Origin: Clostridium sp. DL-VIII
GTDB taxonomy: Bacteria; Bacillota; Clostridia; Clostridiales; Clostridiaceae
NCBI RefSeq assembly: GCF_000230835.1
Contig: NZ_CM001240.1
Location: forward strand, 1,744,501 to 1,808,500
DNA length: 64,000 nt
Direction of reading: 5' to 3'
Shown: one piece after another, positions 17,824 through 27,274 of the stretch
How positions within the stretch are numbered: the first letter of the stretch is position 1
Layout of the letters: each line of letters begins with the position of its first letter
Position numbers and translations under genes: made by a program
Notes under the pieces: model-generated
What the model saw: the letters and a program-made list of their open reading frames with translations, nothing else
Database searches by the model: none
What the model was told of the DNA's origin: nothing

Positions 17824-18258
17824 TTACGAAATTAACCTATTTATATAATCTAAATCTAAACTATTATCAATAATTTTGTATTCTTTATTGAAGTTGTCAT
17901 AGTTATTAATAATATTAATGTACTCTTTACCTTGTATAATAATCTCAGTAGTAACCTTGCTTTCATCATAAATGTAAATATGAATAGAACCTTTTGTTCT
18001 ATTTACAGTACTACCATAATACCGAACTAATTTTATGTTAGAAATATTATATAAAATTTCATTGATTTTGTCCTTATCTTTAATTGATCTATCTTGTCTA
18101 GAAGATGTACTTCTAATCTCAATTTTCTCAATATTCTCTTTCTGATAGTTACTAAATAAAAGTTTACCTATATCTTCATTCTTAGGATATAAATAATATC
18201 CTAAAATACATATTGATAAAATAGTAATTAAAAATATTACAAACCTTTTTTTCGTCAT
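17824..18258 (-). CDS. Hypothetical membrane-anchored or exported protein
   Basis: A 144-residue protein with an N-terminal KKR stretch and one hydrophobic helix (about residues 6-22) that acts as a membrane anchor or signal. The rest is outside the membrane and alternates charged and beta-strand-like segments (IEKIEIRSTSSRQD, GSIHIYIYDESKVTTEIIIQG, YKIIDNSLDLDYINRLI). This looks like the small exported clostridial proteins of the DUF5301 kind, but I am not certain of the family. AGGAGAA lies upstream of the ATG. No close neighbour suggests a function. Confidence 0.65.
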   Translation of the reverse strand: MTKKRFVIFLITILSICILGYYLYPKNEDIGKLLFSNYQKENIEKIEIRSTSSRQDRSIKDKDKINEILYNISNIKLVRYYGSTVNRTKGSIHIYIYDESKVTTEIIIQGKEYINIINNYDNFNKEYKIIDNSLDLDYINRLIS

Positions 18259-18432
18259 AATAAATAATTCTCCTACATAAATAATTTTAATTATAACATA
18301 AATTTTGTAAAATTCTAATTATAGAGAATAAGTCATAAATTTCATTATAATAATATATTACTATAAGGTGAATTTGGTATTTTTATTCTATTGTGATATT
18401 ATAATTGATAGTGAATATTAATTAATAGTATT

Positions 18433-18592
18433 AGGCACAATCAAAAAAATAACAGACCAGTATGCTTGCCTATTTTGTGTCATACTGTGTCAGCAAATTT
18501 TACTAATAGACCCACTATGAGCAGAATTTACTTCCTTGCCTGACGCAAAATATGCGTCGCATCTTTGGTCTATTATTTTCTTTCATGTGCCT
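18433..18592 (-). ncRNA. Candidate structured RNA or non-autonomous element, copy B
   Basis: The reverse-oriented partner of the element at 16376-16525. It is bounded by AGGCACA (18433-18439) and TGTGCCT (18586-18592), a 7-bp terminal inverted repeat. The closing stem pairs the complement of 18567-18577 with that of 18448-18458 over 11 positions including one G-T wobble. The inner hairpin is GACGCA/TGCGTC (18542-18547 with 18553-18558), a different sequence from copy A at the same position. On the minus strand the end runs into TTATTTTTTTG, which looks like a terminator. It lies upstream of the minus-strand hypothetical gene at 17824-18258. Confidence 0.55.
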
Positions 18593-18606
18593 TATTTTAA
18601 TAAAGT

Positions 18607-18704
18607 AATTTATATGAATTTTATTATCATATTGCTAATTCAGATTATAAGTCTTTAGTTATTTATTTAAATGTAATAGCAATTTATAATTGAAATTTAT
18701 ATAA
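18607..18704. repeat. 98-bp palindromic element, copy 1
   Basis: It matches 28789-28886 with about nine mismatches by eye and no gap. Both copies can fold into one long hairpin, because TATATnAATTT...TATTGCTA at one end is complementary to TAATAGCAAT...AAATTTATATAA at the other. There is no coding potential. It lies directly next to structured element copy B and upstream of the ABC importer operon. It looks like a MITE-type insertion. Confidence 0.75.
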
Positions 18705-18762
18705 CTACTTGTTAGTTATTATTAATTTAATTAATATTTTTTTGGAAAGGGGACTCTTAAAA

Positions 18763-19764
18763 ATGAAAAAGAAATTATCGTTATTTCTAGTGGGAATACT
18801 ATCAGTAGCAACACTTGTTGGATGTGGAAATAGTAATTCTACTCAAGGAGAATCAACAAAAAAGGTGGTAGAAACTAAGGATGTTAATTTCGTAACGCCA
18901 GATGGACTTACAGCTATGGCAGTAGCTAAGCTTGTAAAAGAAAAACCGGAAGTTAAAGCTGGATATAATATAAACTATACAATAGAACAAAATTCTGATA
19001 GTTTGGTTACAAGTGTTATGAAGAATGAGCCAGATGTAGCAATAGTTCCGTCTAATGTGGCAGCTACTGTATATAATAAAAATCAAGAATATAAGATAGC
19101 TGGAACAATAGGTTTTGGGTCGTTATATATAGGTACTACAAATGAGAATCAAAATATAAATGATTTAAAAGGGAAAGAAATTTATAACATAGGAAAGGGA
19201 TTAACTCCTGATATAATTGCAAGAACTGTTCTTAAGGACAAAGGAATTGATGCAGATAAAGATGTTAATTTTAGTTATGTAAATTCAGTAAATGAATTAG
19301 CTCCAATAATTTTGTCTGGAAAAACACAATATGCAGTGATACCAGAGCCAGCATTATCTACTGTGCAAAGCAAAAATGATAAGTTTAATATAATGCTGGA
19401 CTTAAATGAAGAGTGGAAAAAGATAAATAACTCTGAATATGGATATCCACAATCAACAATAATAGTTAAAAAGGAATTATATGATGAGGACAAAGAATTT
19501 GTAAATAATCTTTTAAATCAAGTTGAAGAATCAGAAAAATGGGCAAATAGTAATAAGGAAGCTCTAGGAGATTATTGTGAAGAAATCGGAGTATCAGCTC
19601 AAAAGCCAACAGTAATAAAAGCTGTTGATAGGGCAAATTTGAAATACGTTGATATTAAAGACAGCATCAAAGATTATAAAACATATTTTGAAAAGTTAAA
19701 TGCATTTGATCCAAAAACAATAGGAGGAAAAGTGCCAGATGATGAAATATTCATGGGAAAGTAA
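18763..19764 (+). CDS. ABC transporter substrate-binding lipoprotein, NitT/TauT (NMT1/SsuA-like) type
   Basis: A 333-residue extracytoplasmic binding protein. A lipoprotein signal peptide ends in LVGC with the lipidated Cys at residue 21. The mature part is a periplasmic-binding fold of the kind used for nitrate, sulfonates, taurine or the thiamin precursor HMP, with PDGLTAMAVAKL near the start, VAIVPSN near 90, and YAVIPEPALSTV near 190. The start follows GGAAAGGGG. It begins a three-gene importer operon with permease and ATPase. No riboswitch (for example TPP) was seen upstream, so the ligand remains open. Confidence 0.88.
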   Translation: MKKKLSLFLVGILSVATLVGCGNSNSTQGESTKKVVETKDVNFVTPDGLTAMAVAKLVKEKPEVKAGYNINYTIEQNSDSLVTSVMKNEPDVAIVPSNVAATVYNKNQEYKIAGTIGFGSLYIGTTNENQNINDLKGKEIYNIGKGLTPDIIARTVLKDKGIDADKDVNFSYVNSVNELAPIILSGKTQYAVIPEPALSTVQSKNDKFNIMLDLNEEWKKINNSEYGYPQSTIIVKKELYDEDKEFVNNLLNQVEESEKWANSNKEALGDYCEEIGVSAQKPTVIKAVDRANLKYVDIKDSIKDYKTYFEKLNAFDPKTIGGKVPDDEIFMGK

Positions 19765-20494
19765 AGCATATACTTTTTTATCATGCATATTCTTCATAGG
19801 AGTATGGCAGTTAATTGCCGTAGCAGTAAATAATGATATATATATACCAAGGTTAGAACAAGTATTTAAAGCTATTGTAGAAATTCTTAATAATAAAAAC
19901 TTTGGCAAAATTGTTTTAGAAAGTTTTTATAGAACCTTATTAAGTTATGGGGTAGCTTTGATTATCTCAATGATTTTAGGGATACTAGGTGTAGCGTATC
20001 CCTTTTTTAAGTATTTGCTGGAACCTATAAATTCCTTTGGAAAAACAATACCAACTATGGTGCTGGTTGTTCTTTCGCTAGTATGGTTTGATAAAGAGAA
20101 AACACCATTTGTAGTTGGATTTGCTGTTATTTTACCAATACTGTATGAAGGAATAAGAAATAATATCATGCAGATAGATAAAAAAATAATTGATATGACT
20201 AAAGTATATGAAATCAGTTTAATTGATAAAATTAGAAAAATATATTTTCCGGTTATGAAATTTTATTTTATGAGCATTTTTGTATCAACCTTTGCACTTA
20301 CCTTTAAAGTAGTTATTGCAGGAGAAGTATATGGCCAGCCGAAATTTGGAATAGGCTCTCAGATACAAATAGAAAAAGTGAATTTTAATGTACCTGGAAT
20401 TTTTGCGTGGATTGTTATTATAGTTATTATATCTTTGGTTTTAGAAGTAATAAATAAGCTATTGAAAAAAAGGGTATATGGGTGGGATAAATGA
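19739..20494 (+). CDS. ABC transporter permease, NitT/TauT type
   Basis: A 251-residue inner-membrane permease with about six hydrophobic helices. It carries the BPD-type signature near residue 100-180: the EAA-like loop DMTKVYEISLIDKIRKIYFPVM touches the ATPase. Its start overlaps the end of the binding-protein gene by about 26 bases, with AGGAGG at 19722-19727 inside that gene. A second ATG follows the first directly, so the start is uncertain by one codon. It forms the channel of the importer with the neighbouring genes. Confidence 0.88.
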   Translation: MMKYSWESKAYTFLSCIFFIGVWQLIAVAVNNDIYIPRLEQVFKAIVEILNNKNFGKIVLESFYRTLLSYGVALIISMILGILGVAYPFFKYLLEPINSFGKTIPTMVLVVLSLVWFDKEKTPFVVGFAVILPILYEGIRNNIMQIDKKIIDMTKVYEISLIDKIRKIYFPVMKFYFMSIFVSTFALTFKVVIAGEVYGQPKFGIGSQIQIEKVNFNVPGIFAWIVIIVIISLVLEVINKLLKKRVYGWDK

Positions 20495-21159
20495 ATATAA
20501 GGATTAGAAATTTAAGCAAATCTTATGGGAAAGAAGAGATTTTTAAAAATTTTAATATAGAATTTCAGGATTATAAAATAAATTGTATCATCGGAAGGTC
20601 AGGTTGTGGAAAGAGCACTTTATTAAATATTATAGCTAAACTTACAGAAGTGCAAAGTGGAGAAATAAGCGGAATATCATTAAAGGATATAAGCTATGTA
20701 TTTCAGGAAGATAGACTGATAGAATGGATTACAGTTAAGGAAAATTTAGAAATTGCCTTAAAAGGTTATTTTGACAAAACAACTATAAATGAAAAAGTTG
20801 ACGAGGTATTAAAATTAGTAGGTATCTATGATATTAAGAATAAGTATCCAAATGCATTAAGCGGTGGAATGAGACAAAGGGTTAATATAGCAAGAGCCTT
20901 TGGAAAACCATCGAAAGTAATTTTAATGGATGAGCCATTTAAATCATTGGATTACAAATTAAAATATACTATAATTGATGAATTTAAAAATTTGTTAGAA
21001 AAAGAGAAAAGAATGGTAATATTAGTAACCCATGATTTAGATGAAGCTATATATTTCCGGGGAAATGTATTTGTTTTAAAAAATAAACCTGCTGAAATAG
21101 CAGGAGTATTTAATGAAAATTTAGATAAATGTAAGGATAAAATCTTAGAAATAATGTAG
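20491..21159 (+). CDS. ABC transporter ATP-binding protein, NitT/TauT type
   Basis: A 222-residue ATPase that drives the importer. Walker A is GRSGCGKST at residues 35-43, the Q-loop VFQEDRL is near 70, the signature LSGGMRQR is near 127, Walker B is VILMDEP near 148, and the switch histidine is in VTHDLDEA near 182. The start codon overlaps the permease stop (ATGA), which indicates translational coupling. The FQED-R-L sequence after the Q is typical of the SsuB/TauB group. No terminator separates it from the convergent small membrane gene. Confidence 0.92.
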   Translation: MNIRIRNLSKSYGKEEIFKNFNIEFQDYKINCIIGRSGCGKSTLLNIIAKLTEVQSGEISGISLKDISYVFQEDRLIEWITVKENLEIALKGYFDKTTINEKVDEVLKLVGIYDIKNKYPNALSGGMRQRVNIARAFGKPSKVILMDEPFKSLDYKLKYTIIDEFKNLLEKEKRMVILVTHDLDEAIYFRGNVFVLKNKPAEIAGVFNENLDKCKDKILEIM

Positions 21160-21167
21160 ATCTTCAA

Positions 21168-21422
21168 CTAATTGTAAATACAAACTTTACTTCCAACTAA
21201 AATAAATAAAAAGCCTGCAAGTATAAAGCTGGAAAAACTTAAGACTTTTTTGTTTGAATTTAGTAAGTTTATTCCGAGTAATGTATCACAAAGTCCCAAA
21301 CAGATAAAAATAAAAGGAAAGAAATCATCTGGATCATATTTGCTTAATATTATATTTAATGAAAATAGAGGCAGTAGCAAAGCTAAAGTAAAGTTAATAA
21401 CATTAAAAAGCTTTCTTACCAT
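21168..21422 (-). CDS. Hypothetical small membrane protein, DUF3953-like
   Basis: An 84-residue protein with three hydrophobic segments (about residues 6-25, 34-52 and 58-80) and a conserved-looking GLCDTLLGINLLNSNKK loop. Similar small clostridial proteins are annotated DUF3953; that assignment is from memory of the pattern and is tentative. AGGTGG lies upstream of the ATG, which supports it as a gene. It converges on the ABC importer operon with an eight-base gap. Confidence 0.6.
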   Translation of the reverse strand: MVRKLFNVINFTLALLLPLFSLNIILSKYDPDDFFPFIFICLGLCDTLLGINLLNSNKKVLSFSSFILAGFLFILVGSKVCIYN

Positions 21423-21563
21423 ATTAATTCACCACCTAACATTTGGAAAATTATGTATTATACTAAATTATATACAAGCTATTAGGATTTTATTCACATA
21501 ATAATGATTTATTGTACAAGATATAAAAATGGAGCAGCTTTAAGAGAAGAAAGGAATGTTGAA

Positions 21564-23270
21564 ATGATTAGAAAATTTATTTCGTTTTATAAACCATACA
21601 AAAAACTATTTATAATGGATTTAATTGTTGCATTTATAGCAGCACTGTGTGATTTAGTCTATCCCATGATGACAAGAGACCTTGTCAATAATTCGATTCC
21701 TAGTAGAGATTTTAGGATTATTATTATTTTTGGTATTACATTGATAGTTATTTTTCTTATAAAAGCAGCATGTGGTTACTTTATGCAGTATTGGGGCCAC
21801 GTTGTTGGAGTGAGAATGCAGGGAGATATGAGAAAAAACATATTTACACATCTGCAAAGATTACCTAATAGTTTTTTTGATAATAACAAGACTGGGGATA
21901 TAATGTCGAGAATTATTAACGACTTAATGGATATTTCAGAGCTTGCGCATCATGGTCCAGAAGATTTATTCATTTCTATTGTCATGCTTATAGGATCATT
22001 TGTAATATTATGTACTATAAATATATCACTTACAGTATTAATTTTTGTATTTGTACCTGTGATAGTTTGGTTTACTTTATATGAAAGAAATAAAATGAAT
22101 AAAGCATTTTTTGATACAAAAGTAAAAACTGGAGCAGTAAATGCTAATTTAGAAAACAGTATTTCAGGAATAAAAATATCAAAGGCATTTGTAAGTCACA
22201 AAGCTGAAGAGGAGAAATTTGAAAAAGGTAACTCAAAATTTATTAAAGCAAGAGAAAAGTCATATAAAGTAATGGCTGAATATTCTTCAGGCGCTGGATT
22301 TGGAATGGATTTTTTAAATTATATTGGACTAATAGGTGGAGGGATATTTACATTTATCGGATTAATAAGCATTGGAGATTATATGGCTTATATGTTATTT
22401 ATAAACTCATTTATTACTCCTATAAAAAAGCTTATTGATTTTATGGAACAGTTCCAAAACGGAATAACAGGTTTTCAAAGATATATGGAAATTATGAATG
22501 CCAAGCAAGAAAAAGACAAAAAAGATGCAGTTCAATTAAAGAATGTAAATGGAGAAATTGAATTTAAAAATGTGGTATTCAGCTATGAAGGGAAAAAAGT
22601 ATTAGATGATATATCTATAAAAATAAAAAAAGGTCAAATGTTAGCTTTAGTTGGAGCATCAGGTGGAGGAAAAACAACCTTTTGCAATCTCATTCCAAGA
22701 TTTTATGAAGTGGAAAAAGGAGATATTTTAATAGATAATAAGAGTATTTATGATATTAAATTAGATTCGCTTAGAGAGAGCATTGGAATAGTTCAGCAAG
22801 AAGTATTCTTATTTACAGGGACAATAAGAGATAATATATTATTTGGAAAAACCGATGCAACTGAAGAAGAAGTGATAAGAGCAGCTAAAATGGCTAATAT
22901 TCATGAGTTTATAGAGGATTTACCAGAAGGTTATGACACATATATTGGGGAAAGAGGAGTAAAATTATCAGGTGGCCAAAAGCAGCGTATTTCAATTGCT
23001 AGAGTATTCCTAAAGAATCCTCCAATATTAATCTTAGATGAGGCAACATCAGCTTTAGATAATGCGACTGAACGTATAATTCAAGAATCATTAGAAAAAT
23101 TATGCGCAGGAAGAACAACTATAGTAGTAGCACATAGATTATCTACTATTAAAAATGCCGATGAAATAATAGTTCTTGGAAATACAGGAATAGTAGAAAA
23201 AGGAACTCATGAAGAGTTAATGGAGAAACAAGGAGAGTATAGCAAATTACATAAGCTGGCAGCAGTATAA
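21564..23270 (+). CDS. ABC exporter, fused permease and ATPase (MsbA/multidrug type)
   Basis: A 568-residue half-transporter that works as a homodimer or heterodimer. Residues 1-310 hold six transmembrane helices, with the intracellular helix motif FFDNNKTGDIMSRIINDLMDI near 83-103. The ATPase domain follows: Walker A GASGGGKTT near 367, the signature LSGGQKQR near 470, Walker B ILILDEATSALD near 490, and the H-loop AHRLST near 525. The substrate is unknown (lipid, drug or peptide). The start is the ATG preceded by GAAAGGA; an in-frame ATG 60 bases upstream has no binding site. It is followed by a strong terminator. Confidence 0.92.
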   Translation: MIRKFISFYKPYKKLFIMDLIVAFIAALCDLVYPMMTRDLVNNSIPSRDFRIIIIFGITLIVIFLIKAACGYFMQYWGHVVGVRMQGDMRKNIFTHLQRLPNSFFDNNKTGDIMSRIINDLMDISELAHHGPEDLFISIVMLIGSFVILCTINISLTVLIFVFVPVIVWFTLYERNKMNKAFFDTKVKTGAVNANLENSISGIKISKAFVSHKAEEEKFEKGNSKFIKAREKSYKVMAEYSSGAGFGMDFLNYIGLIGGGIFTFIGLISIGDYMAYMLFINSFITPIKKLIDFMEQFQNGITGFQRYMEIMNAKQEKDKKDAVQLKNVNGEIEFKNVVFSYEGKKVLDDISIKIKKGQMLALVGASGGGKTTFCNLIPRFYEVEKGDILIDNKSIYDIKLDSLRESIGIVQQEVFLFTGTIRDNILFGKTDATEEEVIRAAKMANIHEFIEDLPEGYDTYIGERGVKLSGGQKQRISIARVFLKNPPILILDEATSALDNATERIIQESLEKLCAGRTTIVVAHRLSTIKNADEIIVLGNTGIVEKGTHEELMEKQGEYSKLHKLAAV

Positions 23271-23290
23271 ATTTAATATTGATATAAAAT

Positions 23291-23332
23291 AGGTTGTCCA
23301 AAATATAAATAATTTTCGGACAACCTTATTTT
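23291..23332. terminator. Bidirectional terminator after the ABC exporter
   Basis: AGGTTGTCC (23291-23299) pairs with GGACAACCT (23318-23326), followed by TATTTTAAT. It lies between convergent genes. Confidence 0.8.
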
Positions 23333-23342
23333 AATAAGTCAA

Positions 23343-23753
23343 TTATTTTTTCAAAGAATTAAGCAATTGAATTTTTTTATAAATGGCAGAACTATCAATA
23401 GTCTTAGGCTGTAATTCATGTTCGTCATCAGCTTGAGGTGAATTGGCTGTAGTATCTGTGTTATTCTGAAAATTTGATTTTACAACTCTGGAATTCTCTT
23501 GGCTTTGTAATCTTACAGAATCATTTAGCTCATTATTAAGTAATTTGGAAAAATCTTCAGAATTATCATCAGAGCTGTTATGAGAAACAACAGAGTTTAA
23601 TGTATCTTTAAAGGAATTCGATCTATTTTGTTTTTTACTAGAAGAGAATGGGGTAGCTGCATAAGGTCTTTTTACTATTTTAGTATTTATATCAACATTG
23701 GTTACACTGCTTATGGTGTAATTGCTGCTAGAACTTAGCTTATCATCTGACAT
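23343..23753 (-). CDS. Hypothetical Ser/Asn-rich protein
   Basis: A 136-residue, low-complexity, hydrophilic protein with runs of Ser and Asn and no signal peptide or membrane helix. It ends with a short helical stretch, YKKIQLLNSLKK. I do not recognise the family; the composition suggests a disordered protein, perhaps spore- or surface-related. The start is the ATG preceded by AAAGGGGGAG, an excellent binding site, which is the main reason to accept the gene; a longer in-frame start upstream has none. Confidence 0.55.
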   Translation of the reverse strand: MSDDKLSSSSNYTISSVTNVDINTKIVKRPYAATPFSSSKKQNRSNSFKDTLNSVVSHNSSDDNSEDFSKLLNNELNDSVRLQSQENSRVVKSNFQNNTDTTANSPQADDEHELQPKTIDSSAIYKKIQLLNSLKK

Positions 23754-23811
23754 ATAAACTCCCCCTTTAGTATATAAATTAATATGGTATTTAATTCTAT
23801 TATCGTACATT

Positions 23812-23857
23812 AAAAAATAGAGTGAAGCATTAATTAAATAAACTTCACTCTATTTTT
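23812..23857 (-). terminator. Intrinsic terminator of ilvE
   Basis: AAAAATAGAGTGAAG (23813-23827) pairs with CTTCACTCTATTTTT (23843-23857). On the minus strand the stem ends in six T residues. Confidence 0.85.
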
Positions 23858-23892
23858 GAGTATTAAAATAATTTTATATATTTAGCATATGA

Positions 23893-24921
23893 TTATTTTA
23901 CTTCGTATATCCAGCCTTCTGGTGCTTCAACATCACCAAGTTGAATTCCGTAAAGTATATCATATAATTTCTTAATTGTAGGACCTACTTCAGTTTCACT
24001 ATGGAATACGTGTCTTTCACCTTTATAATCAATAGCGCCAATTGGTGTTATTACAGCGGCAGTACCGCAAGCACCGGCTTCTTTAAATTCATCTAAGTTA
24101 TCAACTAAAACATCTCTTTCATATACAGGCATTTTTAAATAATGTTCAGCTATATAAAGAAGCGAATATTTAGTTATACTTGGTAGTATTGAAGAAGACT
24201 TTGGTGTAATAAATTCATTATTTTTAGTTATTCCAATAAAGTTTGCAGCTCCAACTTCATCAATTTTTGTATGAGTAGCAGGATCTAGATAAATACAATC
24301 TGCATATCCAGCAGCTGCAGCTTTTGCATGTGCTTGTAACGATGCAGCGTAATTACCGCCAACTTTTTGTTTACCAGTTCCATGAGGTGCAGCTCTGTCA
24401 TATTCATCTTGAACAACGAAGTTACATGGCTTTAATCCGCCAGAGAAATACGGTCCAACTGGCATACAGAATACTGTAAATATATATTCTGGTGCAGGTT
24501 TAACTCCGATATTATGACCAACACCCATAATAATAGGTCTAATATATAAAGTTGCTCCAGTACCATATGGTGGAACATAATCTATATTAGCTTTTACAAC
24601 CTGCATAACAGCATCAATAAATTTTTCTTCAGGTACATGTGGCATTAAAAGTTTATCGCAGCTATCATTCATACGAGCAGCATTTCTGTCAGGTCTGAAT
24701 AATTGAACTTTTCCTTCTTTTGTTCTGTACGCTTTTAAACCTTCAAAACTACTTTGACCATAATGTAGAACGGTAGAAGCTTCACTCATACGAAGCATAT
24801 TATCTTCAGTAAGTTTTCCTTCATCCCATTTTCCATCTTTCCAGACTGAAACATAACGAAGATCTGTTTTTATATAATCAAATCCTAATTTGCTCCAATC
24901 TATATCTAATTTTTTCCCCAT
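23893..24921 (-). CDS. ilvE: Branched-chain amino acid aminotransferase
   Basis: A PLP enzyme of fold type IV that transfers amino groups between glutamate and the keto acids of leucine, isoleucine and valine. It is 342 residues. The pattern GKQKVGGNYAASL near residue 190 holds the PLP-binding lysine region, and family segments YGQSSFEGLKAYR, LYIRPIIMGVGHNIGV and GACGTAAVITPIG are clear. The start is the ATG preceded by GGAGGAATT; six residues upstream is another ATG without a site. It is alone in its transcript, with no T-box or leucine leader seen upstream. Confidence 0.95.
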   Translation of the reverse strand: MGKKLDIDWSKLGFDYIKTDLRYVSVWKDGKWDEGKLTEDNMLRMSEASTVLHYGQSSFEGLKAYRTKEGKVQLFRPDRNAARMNDSCDKLLMPHVPEEKFIDAVMQVVKANIDYVPPYGTGATLYIRPIIMGVGHNIGVKPAPEYIFTVFCMPVGPYFSGGLKPCNFVVQDEYDRAAPHGTGKQKVGGNYAASLQAHAKAAAAGYADCIYLDPATHTKIDEVGAANFIGITKNNEFITPKSSSILPSITKYSLLYIAEHYLKMPVYERDVLVDNLDEFKEAGACGTAAVITPIGAIDYKGERHVFHSETEVGPTIKKLYDILYGIQLGDVEAPEGWIYEVK

Positions 24922-25066
24922 TTTATAATTCCTCCACATCTTTAAGGCTTATTGCCATTGTATAGGCATATGTATAGAAAATAGTGAATCAAATATAGTA
25001 AAATACTGACCTATTGTTTTTGTAAATATGCCTTATTAATAACATCTATTTTAGCACTACTTTAAA

Positions 25067-25102
25067 AAAAATTCCACAATTGAGTTTAAAAAGTGGAATT
25101 TT
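25067..25102 (-). terminator. Intrinsic terminator of nadE
   Basis: AAAATTCCAC (25069-25078) pairs with GTGGAATTTT (25093-25102). On the minus strand a run of eight T residues follows the stem. Confidence 0.82.
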
Positions 25103-25179
25103 AGTAATAAATTATAATTTTTTTTGAAAAATAATGAATAACTCAGAATATAATTCTTAATTATTCATTATCAGCTCAT

Positions 25180-27078
25180 TTATTTCCAAGGAACAGCATC
25201 AGAAGGCATTCGCCAATCACCTCTTGGGCTTAAAGAAATGCTGCCGACTTTTGGACCATCAGGGAGAGCGCTTCTTTTAAATTGTTGAGTAAAGAATCTA
25301 AACATAAATTTATCCAGCCACTTTTGTATTTCCTGCTCAGAATAATTATCTTTAAATGCATTTTTAGCTAAGAAAAATATTCTTTCTTTTGTAGAACCAT
25401 GCTTTATGAAATGATATAGGAAGAAATCATGGAGCTCATAAGGGCCCACAATATCTTCTGTCTTTTGAGCAATCTCACCGTTTTTGTCTTTAGGCAATAA
25501 TTCAGGACTAACTGGTGTATCTAAAATATCCATAAGTATATCGCAGACAATATCAGTAGATTCATTTTGAGCAGCATATTGTACCAGGTATCTAACTAGT
25601 GTTTTAGGAATAGATGGATTTACAGAATACATTGACATATGATCACCATTATAAGTGCACCAGCCAAGAGCAAGCTCTGATAAATCACCAGTTCCAATCA
25701 AAAGGCCGCCTTCTTTATTTGCAAGGTCCATTAAAATTTGTGTTCTTTCCCTTGCTTGAACATTTTCATAGGTTACATCGTGTATATTTTTATCATGACC
25801 AATATCTTCAAAATGTTGAAGAGATGCTTTAACAATATTTATTTCTCTAAGTTCTGTACCTAATTCTCTGCATAGATTAACAGCATTATTATAAGTTCTA
25901 TCAGTTGTACCGAAACCAGGCATAGTAATAGTTACAATATTCTTTTTATCTAAATTTAAAAGTTCAAAGGTTTTAACTATTACAAGTAGTGCAAGTGTAG
26001 AATCTAAGCCTCCAGATATTCCAATAACTGCTTTTTGTGATCTTGTATGTTCCAATCTTTTAGCTAATCCAGCAGCCTGGATATTGAATATTTCTTTGCA
26101 TCTTATTTCTCTTTCTTTTTCATAAGAAGGTACAAAAGGATGTTTATCTATGAACCTATCAAAAGTTTGTATAGATGTATCATCAAATTCAAATTTAATG
26201 ATGTTAGGTTTTTTATTTATGAATCTAGATGAATCCCTAAAACTAAGATTTTTCATTCGTTCAGCTTTTAATTTAAATACATCAACGATAGAAGAGATTA
26301 CTTCATTTTCTCTTTGAAATCTATTATTTTCTTTTAATAAAGAACCATTTTCGCTTATTAATAAATGTCCGCTGAATAATACATCTGTAGTAGATTCGTG
26401 AATTCCAGCTGAAGAATATATGTAACTGCACATTGTCCTAGCACTTTGATTTGAAATTAGGCTTTTTCTATAATCCATTTTACTTACAAGTTCATTTGAA
26501 GCTGAAAGATTTCCGATTATATGAGCGCCCATAAGAGCAAGATAAGAACTAGGTGGTATCGCTACCCATAAATCTTCACAAATTTCAATTCCGAAGTTTG
26601 CAATGCTAGATGAGAAAATTAAATTTGTACCAAATGGAATATCCTTTTGGTAAGGTAGATCAACTATTTCATCCTCTACTGAAAGTCCTTCAGTAAACCA
26701 TCTCTTTTCATAGAATTCACTGTAATTTGGAAGATATGATTTTGGGACTATTCCTAAGATTTTTCCTTTAAACAATAGAAATGCACAATTATATAGGGCA
26801 CTGCCATAAAGTAGTGGAGCACCAACAGCTATTAAAATATCATTGTTTTTAGTATTTTCTAAAATCTCTTTAATACCATTTAAAGCTTTAGTAATTAAAT
26901 ATTCTTGTAAAAATAAATCTCCACAAGTATAAGAGGTAATGCAGAGTTCAGGAAATACTATGAATTTATTTCCACTTTTCTTTGCATCATCTATGCATGA
27001 TAATATATTTTCAATATTATAGTCAACATCACCAACTCTGGTTTTAGGGCAGGCTGCAGCAACTTTAATAAAATCCAT
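25180..27078 (-). CDS. nadE: NAD+ synthase, glutamine-hydrolysing
   Basis: The last step of NAD synthesis: nicotinate adenine dinucleotide, ATP and glutamine give NAD+. The 632-residue protein is the two-domain form. Residues 1-290 are a nitrilase-fold glutaminase, with the Glu-Lys-Cys triad (FPELCIT near 43, PKSYLPNY near 115 and EICEDLW near 168). Residues 330-632 are the NAD synthetase domain with the PP-loop SGGLDS near 355. The length matches the clostridial and mycobacterial type rather than the short ammonia-dependent enzyme. GGAGTG precedes the ATG. It is monocistronic. Confidence 0.95.
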   Translation of the reverse strand: MDFIKVAAACPKTRVGDVDYNIENILSCIDDAKKSGNKFIVFPELCITSYTCGDLFLQEYLITKALNGIKEILENTKNNDILIAVGAPLLYGSALYNCAFLLFKGKILGIVPKSYLPNYSEFYEKRWFTEGLSVEDEIVDLPYQKDIPFGTNLIFSSSIANFGIEICEDLWVAIPPSSYLALMGAHIIGNLSASNELVSKMDYRKSLISNQSARTMCSYIYSSAGIHESTTDVLFSGHLLISENGSLLKENNRFQRENEVISSIVDVFKLKAERMKNLSFRDSSRFINKKPNIIKFEFDDTSIQTFDRFIDKHPFVPSYEKEREIRCKEIFNIQAAGLAKRLEHTRSQKAVIGISGGLDSTLALLVIVKTFELLNLDKKNIVTITMPGFGTTDRTYNNAVNLCRELGTELREINIVKASLQHFEDIGHDKNIHDVTYENVQARERTQILMDLANKEGGLLIGTGDLSELALGWCTYNGDHMSMYSVNPSIPKTLVRYLVQYAAQNESTDIVCDILMDILDTPVSPELLPKDKNGEIAQKTEDIVGPYELHDFFLYHFIKHGSTKERIFFLAKNAFKDNYSEQEIQKWLDKFMFRFFTQQFKRSALPDGPKVGSISLSPRGDWRMPSDAVPWK

Positions 27079-27274
27079 CTAATCACTCCTTATAAAAATT
27101 GACTTTAATTGCTTATATTAAGGTATATGAAATAAAATACATAACTTGATTTGAACTATTATTTTCTTTCGTATGTCTTAATGATAATACATGATAGTAA
27201 TTATATAATAATATAGAAGTAAAATCAAAAGAAATAAGCAGTATTTAAAAACTTATTTAAGGATAATAAAAAAC

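Noticed and set aside
18430..18760. TPP riboswitch for the NitT/TauT-type importer
   Set aside because: No CTGAGA or the other thi-box core sequence was seen; the region is filled by two repeat elements.
21250..21501. Plus-strand frame between the two ABC operons
   Set aside because: It lacks a binding site and overlaps a better supported minus-strand membrane protein gene with AGGTGG upstream.
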